42,608 nt of DNA. It comes from Conexibacter sp. Lineage in GTDB: Bacteria > Actinomycetota > Thermoleophilia > Solirubrobacterales > Solirubrobacteraceae. Position 1 is the stretch's first letter. Each line of letters starts with the position of its first letter. Location: assembly GCA_025964325.1 (NCBI GenBank), contig JAOPZA010000240.1, forward strand, positions 1-42,608, written 5' to 3'. Positions 37,961-42,608 of the stretch are shown piece by piece. Position numbers and translations under genes: made by a program. The notes under the pieces are model-generated. The model was given only the letters and a program-made list of their open reading frames with translations. It did no database searches and was not told the DNA's origin.

Positions 37961-38578
37961 GTGTCCAGACCGGCCCCAGCCCCTCTCGTGATCAACGGCA
38001 CTGCGCCGCCGAAGGTCCGGGCGGACATCATCGCGGCCGCGACGCGGGTCTTCAGCGAGCGCGGCTACCACGCCGCGTCGATGTCGGAGATCGCCGAGAT
38101 CGTCGGGATGCGCAAGCCGAGCCTCTACCACCACGTGCGCAAGAAGGAAGACCTCCTCTTCGCGATCCACGAGCAGATGATCGACGAGCTGATCGACGAG
38201 ACGATGACGGTCCTGTCCTCGTCGGAGAGCCCGTCGGAGAAGGTCCGCGGCGTGCTGCGCGTGGCGATGAGCTTCGTCGCCCGCCACCGCGACGGCGTCA
38301 CCGTCTTCCTGCAGGAGCGCAGCGCCGTCAGCGGCGAGCGCTGGAACGAGCTCGTCGTCAAGCGCGACTTCTACGAGCAGATGGTCAGCCGCATCATCTC
38401 CGAGGGCACCGCCTCGCAGACCTTCGTCGAGGTGCCGCCGGCGATCGCGGCGAAGGCGGTGCTGGCGATGGCGAACTGGGGCTACACCTGGTTCCAGCCC
38501 GACGGGCCGCTCAGCGCCGAGCAGGTCGCCGACGCCTTCGCCGCGATCGCGCTGCGGGGCCTCGAAACCCGCCCTTAG
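37961..38578 (+). CDS. TetR-family regulator of the E1 operon
   Basis: 205 residues from GTG 37961, 8 bp past the -10. The helix-turn-helix region is ADIIAAATRVFSERGYHAAS and MSEIAEIVGMRKPSLYHHV. The C-terminal domain resembles those of acyl-CoA-responsive regulators (FadR/PaaR/KstR2 group) in overall shape; ligand not known. Its likely sites are the two 14-bp boxes upstream. Its stop overlaps the convergent ligase stop by 4 bp (38575-38578). Confidence 0.82.
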   Translation: MSRPAPAPLVINGTAPPKVRADIIAAATRVFSERGYHAASMSEIAEIVGMRKPSLYHHVRKKEDLLFAIHEQMIDELIDETMTVLSSSESPSEKVRGVLRVAMSFVARHRDGVTVFLQERSAVSGERWNELVVKRDFYEQMVSRIISEGTASQTFVEVPPAIAAKAVLAMANWGYTWFQPDGPLSAEQVADAFAAIALRGLETRP

Positions 38579-40158
38579 AGGGTCGCCCCGTCGGCCGCCG
38601 CCGCTGCCTCCGCCGCCAGCTGCTTGCGCACGATGTCCTTGCGGACCTTGCCGATCGACGTCTTCGGCAGCGAGTCGACGAAGCTCACGACCGTCGGCAC
38701 CTTGAACTTCGACAGCCGCTCGCGGCAGTGCCGGATGATCTCCTCCTCGGTCACGGCCCCGGGCTCGACCGGCACGACGACCGCCGCGACCGCCTCGTCG
38801 CGGATCGCATCGGGGACGCCGACGACCGACGCCTCCGCCACCTGCGGGTGGTCGATCAGCGCCCACTCGACCTCGATCGCCGAGACGTTCTCGCCGGCGC
38901 GCTTGATCATGTCCTTCTTGCGGTCGAAGAAGAAGAGGTAGCCGGCCTCGTCCGCGTAGGCGTTGTCGCCGGTGTGCAGCCGGCCGCCGCGCAGCGCGGT
39001 CGCCGTCGCCTCCGCGTCGTTGTAGTACCCGAGCATCACGTCGCGCCCCGGCGTGCCGTCGACGACGATCTCCCCCACCTCGCCCGGCGCCACCTCGTCG
39101 CCGGCGTCGTCGAGCAGCAGCAGCCGGCGGCCCGGCGAGGGCAGCCCGATCGACGGCCAGCGCCGCGGCCCGACGATCGGCGCGCACGTCAGCAGCGTCA
39201 TCCCCTCCGAGAGCCCGTAGCCGTTGATCAGCGCGACGCCGTAGCGGGCCTCGAACGCGTCCTTCTCGGCGTCGGTCACGTTGATCGCGTAGAAGAGGCG
39301 GCGCACGACGTGGTCGCGGTCGCCGGCGTCGGGCGGCTGGGCGATCAGCGTCCGCAGCTGCATCGCGACGATGCAGGTCTGGGTCGCGCGGTGCGCGCGC
39401 ACCTGGCCCCAGAACCTCGACGCGCGGAACTCCTCGATCAGCACGAGCGTGCCGGCGACGGTCAGCGCCCCGAGCACCGACATCGCCTGGCCGTTCACGT
39501 GGAACAGCGGCAGCGCGGTGAGGCAGCGCTCGCCCTCGTCGAGCCACAGGCAGTTGACGGAGTCCTGGCCGGCGCGCACGCAGTTCGCGTGCGTCAGCAT
39601 CACCGCCTTCGGCTTGCGCGTCGTGCCGGAGGTGAAGATCAGCTCGGCGAGGTCGTCGCCGCCGACGCGCGGGCGCGGCGGCGCGCCCGCGGCCGCGAGC
39701 ACGTCGTCGAAGGCGGCGCGGCCCTCGGCCGACCCGCGCGCGACGACGACCGCCGTCTCGGTGCCGGCCGCGGCGATCGCCCGCTCGACCGTCTCGAGGT
39801 AGATCGGCTCGGTGATCGCCATCCGCGCCTTCGTGAAGCCGACGATGTGCTCCAGCTCGCCGACCGTGTTGGCGATGTTCGACGGGATCAGCACGGCGCC
39901 GAGCCGCGCCAGCGCGAACCAGGCGATCAGGAACTCGGGGCTGTTGCGCAGGTGCACGACGACCAGGTCGCCCTGCTTGATCCCGAGCTGCGCGAGCCCC
40001 TGCGCGCAGCGCTCGGTGCGCGCCAGGAACGCCTCGTAGGTCAGCTCGCTGATGGCGCCGTCGCGATCCTCGAAGACGAGGAACGTGCGGTCGCCGTGCG
40101 CCGCGACCCGCTCCTCGAGCAGATCGGTCAGGCTGCGATCGCCAAGCGGGTCAAGCAT
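38575..40158 (-). CDS. CaiC/FadD-type AMP-forming CoA ligase
   Basis: 527 residues from ATG 40158 (MLDPLGDRSLTDLLEER), which has AAAGGA 6 nt upstream; the ATG at 40194 adds 12 residues but has no ribosome binding site. Signatures: LIFTSGTTRKPKAVML, GYGLSEGMTLL, LHTGDNAYADEAGYLFFFDRKKDM and C-terminal TSIGKVRKD (catalytic Lys). N-terminal pattern VVVHLRNSPEFLIAWFALARLG is like crotonobetaine/carnitine-CoA ligases. Substrate unknown. Last gene of the ADH-ACAD-SDR-ligase operon. Confidence 0.86.
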   Translation of the reverse strand: MLDPLGDRSLTDLLEERVAAHGDRTFLVFEDRDGAISELTYEAFLARTERCAQGLAQLGIKQGDLVVVHLRNSPEFLIAWFALARLGAVLIPSNIANTVGELEHIVGFTKARMAITEPIYLETVERAIAAAGTETAVVVARGSAEGRAAFDDVLAAAGAPPRPRVGGDDLAELIFTSGTTRKPKAVMLTHANCVRAGQDSVNCLWLDEGERCLTALPLFHVNGQAMSVLGALTVAGTLVLIEEFRASRFWGQVRAHRATQTCIVAMQLRTLIAQPPDAGDRDHVVRRLFYAINVTDAEKDAFEARYGVALINGYGLSEGMTLLTCAPIVGPRRWPSIGLPSPGRRLLLLDDAGDEVAPGEVGEIVVDGTPGRDVMLGYYNDAEATATALRGGRLHTGDNAYADEAGYLFFFDRKKDMIKRAGENVSAIEVEWALIDHPQVAEASVVGVPDAIRDEAVAAVVVPVEPGAVTEEEIIRHCRERLSKFKVPTVVSFVDSLPKTSIGKVRKDIVRKQLAAEAAAAADGATL

Positions 40159-40272
40159 CGTGAGTCCTTTGTCGGTTGCTGCGGAGACGGTCATCGGCTG
40201 CTTCGCCCGCCGGTGGCCGCAAGCGGCTCGCCTCGGGCGATGTCACGAGTCCGCCCAGTCCGCTCGCGAGCA

Positions 40273-41022
40273 TCAGTAGCCCTTCGCGGCGTTCCAGCCG
40301 CCGTCGACGAACAGCGTCGCGCCGTGGACGAAGTCGGAGGCCGCGCTGCAGAGGAAGATCGCCGGCCCCGCGATCTCGTGCACCTGCCCCCACCGTCCCA
40401 GCGGCGTGTTCGAGCGGATGATCTCGCGCATCCGCGGATCGGCGAAGTAGGGCGCGCTGAGCGGCGTCTCGACGAGGCCGGGCGCGATCGCGTTGCACTG
40501 GATCCCCTGCGACGCGAGCTCGGCCGCGATCGACTGCGTCAGCGCGATCACGCCGCCCTTGCTGGCGTTGTACGCGGCGCGCTCTGTCAGCGCCAGCGCG
40601 CCGGCGATCGAGGCGAGGTTGACGATCTTGCCACCGCCGCGGGCGAGCATCAGCCGCGCCGCCGCCTGGCTGCAGACGAACGTTCCGGTCAGGTTGACGT
40701 CGAGCGTCGCGCGCCAGGCCGCGAGCGTGTGCTCGACGAACCCCATCTGCGACCGCACGCCCGCGTTGTTGACGAGGAAGTCGAAGCGCCCGAAGGCGCC
40801 GGCGGCGGTCTCGAACGCCTCCGCGACGCGCGCCTCGTCGGTCACATCGCCGGGCAGGCCGAGCGTCCCGCCGCCGATCGCGCCGGCCGCCTCCTCGGCG
40901 CCGTCGCGGTCGAAGATCGCGACGCGCGCGCCGGCCGCGACGAACGCCTGCGCGATCCCGCGCCCGATCCCCCGCGCGCCGCCGGTCACGACGCCGGCGC
41001 GTCCCTCCAGCTGACCGCTCAC
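40273..41022 (-). CDS. short-chain dehydrogenase/reductase
   Basis: 249 residues, classical SDR: cofactor motif TGGARGIGRG (about 13-22), NNAG in FDFLVNNAGVRS, the active-site Ser in VNLASIAGALAL and Tyr/Lys in YNASK. It would oxidise a hydroxyacyl-CoA or alcohol with NAD(P). GTG 41022 overlaps the ACAD stop by GTGA. The gap of 114 bp to the ligase shows no hairpin or promoter. Confidence 0.88.
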   Translation of the reverse strand: MSGQLEGRAGVVTGGARGIGRGIAQAFVAAGARVAIFDRDGAEEAAGAIGGGTLGLPGDVTDEARVAEAFETAAGAFGRFDFLVNNAGVRSQMGFVEHTLAAWRATLDVNLTGTFVCSQAAARLMLARGGGKIVNLASIAGALALTERAAYNASKGGVIALTQSIAAELASQGIQCNAIAPGLVETPLSAPYFADPRMREIIRSNTPLGRWGQVHEIAGPAIFLCSAASDFVHGATLFVDGGWNAAKGY

Positions 41023-42176
41023 TGCGGCGGCCTCCCGTTGGCGGCGGGGCCAAGCAGGTCGCGGGCGATCATCCAGCGGTGGATCTCGGCCGTCCCGTGG
41101 CCGATCCGCCACAGCCGCACCTGCCGGAAGAAGCTCTGGATCGGGCTGTCTCTCGCGTAGCCGCGCCCGCCGAAGACCTGCAGGCAGCGGTCGGTCACGC
41201 GCTGCGCCATCTCGGTCGCGAACAGCTTCGACTTGAAGGCGTCGGTCCGGACGTCGTCGCCGCGGTCCGCACGCCAGGCGGTGCGGTAGACGAGCAGGCG
41301 CGCGGCGTCCAGCTCGACGGCGCTGTCGGCGAGCATGAACTGGATCGCCTGCCGGGAGGCGATCGGCTGGCCCCAGGTGGTGCGCTCCTGCGCCCACGCG
41401 ACCGCCAGGTCGATGCAGCGCTGGGCGATCCCGAGCTGGTAGGAGGCGATCTTCAGGCGGCCGTGGCTGAGCTGGTCGTCGGCCGTCGCGAAGCCCTCGT
41501 TCAGCTCGCCGAGCAGCTGGGTGTCCGGCACGCGACAGCCGTCGAAGCGCAGCTCGCAGGGGTCCCACGCGTCGCCCATCGTCGGGATCGTGCGAACGAC
41601 CTCGTAGCCGGGCGTGCCGCTGTCGATCAGGAAGACGCTGACGCCGCGCCCCCCGCGCGAGGGATCGGTCGACGCGAACAGGATCAGGAACTCGACCCGC
41701 TCGGCCAGCCCGATGAACAGCTTGCGGCCGTCGATCACCCACTCCTCGCCGTCGCGCACCGCGGTCGTCTCGATCGCGCCGAGATCCGAGCCGGTGCCGG
41801 GCTCGGTGAAGGCGTAGGCGCTGTGCCGCTCGCCCGCGACGACGGCCGCGAAGTAGCGCTCCCACTGGTGCGGCGCGCAGTGGTAGAGCACGGGCTCGGG
41901 CGCGCCGCCGACCTCGAACATCATCGGGTGCTTGTTGAGCTCCTCGTGGACGGCGCAGACGGCCAGCTGACCGAGCCCGAGTCCGCCGTGCGCGCGCGGG
42001 ACGTCGATCGCCCACAGGCCGAGCTCGCGCGCCTCCGCCTGCAGCCGCGGGCGCAGCGGCCACGGCACGTTGCCCTCGCGCAGGAACTCGGCCTCGAGCG
42101 GCGCGAGCCGCTGCTCGCGGAAGTCGCGCGCGACGGCGACGAGCCGCTGGATGTCGTCGGGCAGGTCGAAGTCCAC
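41019..42176 (-). CDS. acyl-CoA dehydrogenase
   Basis: 385 residues. It has YAFTEPGTGSDLGAIETTA (flavin/substrate region), TTWGQPIASRQAIQFMLADSA, LQVFGGRGYARDSPIQSFFRQVR and IGHGTAEIHRWMIARDLLG, with Glu364 of GTAEIHR as expected catalytic base. It should desaturate an acyl-CoA with electrons to ETF. GTG 42176 lies directly against the stop of the upstream alcohol dehydrogenase, so one operon is likely. Confidence 0.88.
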   Translation of the reverse strand: MDFDLPDDIQRLVAVARDFREQRLAPLEAEFLREGNVPWPLRPRLQAEARELGLWAIDVPRAHGGLGLGQLAVCAVHEELNKHPMMFEVGGAPEPVLYHCAPHQWERYFAAVVAGERHSAYAFTEPGTGSDLGAIETTAVRDGEEWVIDGRKLFIGLAERVEFLILFASTDPSRGGRGVSVFLIDSGTPGYEVVRTIPTMGDAWDPCELRFDGCRVPDTQLLGELNEGFATADDQLSHGRLKIASYQLGIAQRCIDLAVAWAQERTTWGQPIASRQAIQFMLADSAVELDAARLLVYRTAWRADRGDDVRTDAFKSKLFATEMAQRVTDRCLQVFGGRGYARDSPIQSFFRQVRLWRIGHGTAEIHRWMIARDLLGPAANGRPPQ

Positions 42177-42608
42177 TCAGGTTCCCTTCTCGTGGCGATC
42201 GGGTTGGAAGAGCGTCCGCACGGCGCCGAGCGAGCCGTCGGCGTAGGCCGCGAAGGCCGGGATCAGGCCGTCGAAGCCGACGCGCCGCTGGACCAGCCGG
42301 CCGAGGTCGGCCTCGCCGCGGCCGACCCAGGCGACGACGTCGGCGAAGTCCGCCGGCGAGTAGCCGTAGGAGCCGGCGATGCGCGTCTCGCGCCAGACGA
42401 CGTCGCTGACGGGCAGCGGGATCTCGTCCTCCCAGATGCCGACGAGCACGACGAGGCCCTGCGGCCGCAGCGCCCGCACCGCGCCGGCGAACGTCTCCGG
42501 CCGCGCGACGCAGTCGAGCGCGACGTCGAAGCGCGCGCCCGAGCCGAGGACGGCGCCGGGCTCGGCCGCCTCCAGCCCGAGCGCGGCGCAGAGCGCGCGC
42601 CGCTCCGC
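42177..42608 (-). CDS. zinc-type alcohol dehydrogenase (MDR), C-terminal part
   Basis: The frame is open from the window edge to TGA at 42177-42179 and shows the C-terminal half of a medium-chain dehydrogenase: RFDVALDCVARPETFAGAV, then GLVVLVGIWEDEIPL and ETRIAGSYGYSPADFADVV. The N-terminal zinc and cofactor motifs lie outside the window. Similar to threonine- or butanediol-dehydrogenase-like oxidases of secondary alcohols. First visible gene of the ADH-ACAD-SDR-ligase operon. Confidence 0.75.
   Translation of the reverse strand, partial: AERRALCAALGLEAAEPGAVLGSGARFDVALDCVARPETFAGAVRALRPQGLVVLVGIWEDEIPLPVSDVVWRETRIAGSYGYSPADFADVVAWVGRGEADLGRLVQRRVGFDGLIPAFAAYADGSLGAVRTLFQPDRHEKGT

Noticed and set aside
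37783-41160. 1125-residue open frame on the + strand
   Set aside because: Low-complexity frame crossing the TetR gene and antisense to the ligase, SDR and ACAD, all with strong motifs.
1-42608. CRISPR arrays, tRNA/rRNA genes, insertion sequences, prophage genes
   Set aside because: No regularly spaced repeats, cloverleaf-like or rRNA segments, transposase or integrase motifs were seen.

Overview
The window is a gene-dense, very GC-rich stretch with GTG starts, 4-bp ATGA/GTGA gene overlaps, many FadD/FadE-type genes, LLM-class (F420-type) oxidoreductases and leaderless-looking promoters. This suggests an actinomycete, probably of the Thermoleophilia/Solirubrobacterales (Conexibacter-like) kind; that placement is inference from gene content and style. 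No rRNA, tRNA, CRISPR, transposase or phage gene was seen, and no gap between genes exceeds about 300 bp.

Layout. (1) 0-23.2 kb is a catabolic island of many short transcription units: the end of an MFS transporter, an LLM oxidoreductase, an acyl-CoA dehydrogenase, a two-component system (NarL-type regulator plus soluble GAF histidine kinase), a HyuA/HyuB ketone-carboxylase-like pair, an acyl-CoA ligase, an aminoglycoside-phosphotransferase-like kinase, two paralogous LLM enzymes around a 146-residue unknown, an ACAD10/11-type dehydrogenase with a hydratase, two more ligases, an EamA half-transporter, a MaoC pair, an IpdAB-like CoA-transferase and an AhpD-like protein. (2) 25-32.9 kb holds an M14 peptidase and an AtuA / biotin-dependent carboxylase / enoyl-CoA hydratase operon with a divergent TetR gene. 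(3) 33-38.6 kb holds a lipocalin-like protein, an MmgE/PrpD protein, a 41-codon ORF, a free-standing lipoyl domain and the E1 alpha/beta subunits of a 2-oxo acid dehydrogenase, with another divergent TetR gene. (4) 38.6 kb to the end is an operon of alcohol dehydrogenase, acyl-CoA dehydrogenase, SDR and CoA ligase that runs in from beyond the window.

Main discovery. Eleven copies of an 18-bp dyad, consensus ACTRKCG-N4-CGCYAGT, lie between 237 and 23155, one before nearly every transcription unit of region 1 and none recognised in regions 2-4. Downstream of the dyad a -10-like hexamer (nAnnnT) begins at a fixed distance: 22 intervening bases in 12 of 13 promoters and 21 in the last. This puts the dyad centre near -43, where class II activators such as LuxR-type proteins bind. 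Nine of the start codons fall 35-38 nt from the dyad, so these mRNAs should be leaderless; the other four lie 64-91 nt away and have Shine-Dalgarno sequences. Two sites sit between divergent genes and fit both directions. The simplest reading is one regulon controlled by a single activator; the NarL-type regulator encoded at 4563-5231 is the obvious local candidate, but this is not shown by the sequence.

How the genes may work together (inference): CoA ligases activate carboxylic acids; ACADs, hydratases and MaoC proteins do beta-oxidation-like steps; the HyuAB pair could carboxylate a ketone; the kinase with the ACAD10/11-type dehydrogenase could remove a 4-hydroxyl group as in levulinate catabolism; the IpdAB-like enzyme could open or transfer a CoA ester. 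The substrate cannot be read from the sequence; a cyclic ketone, terpenoid or steroid-like compound would fit. Regions 2 and 3 have their own TetR-type control, with operator-like repeats placed over their promoters.
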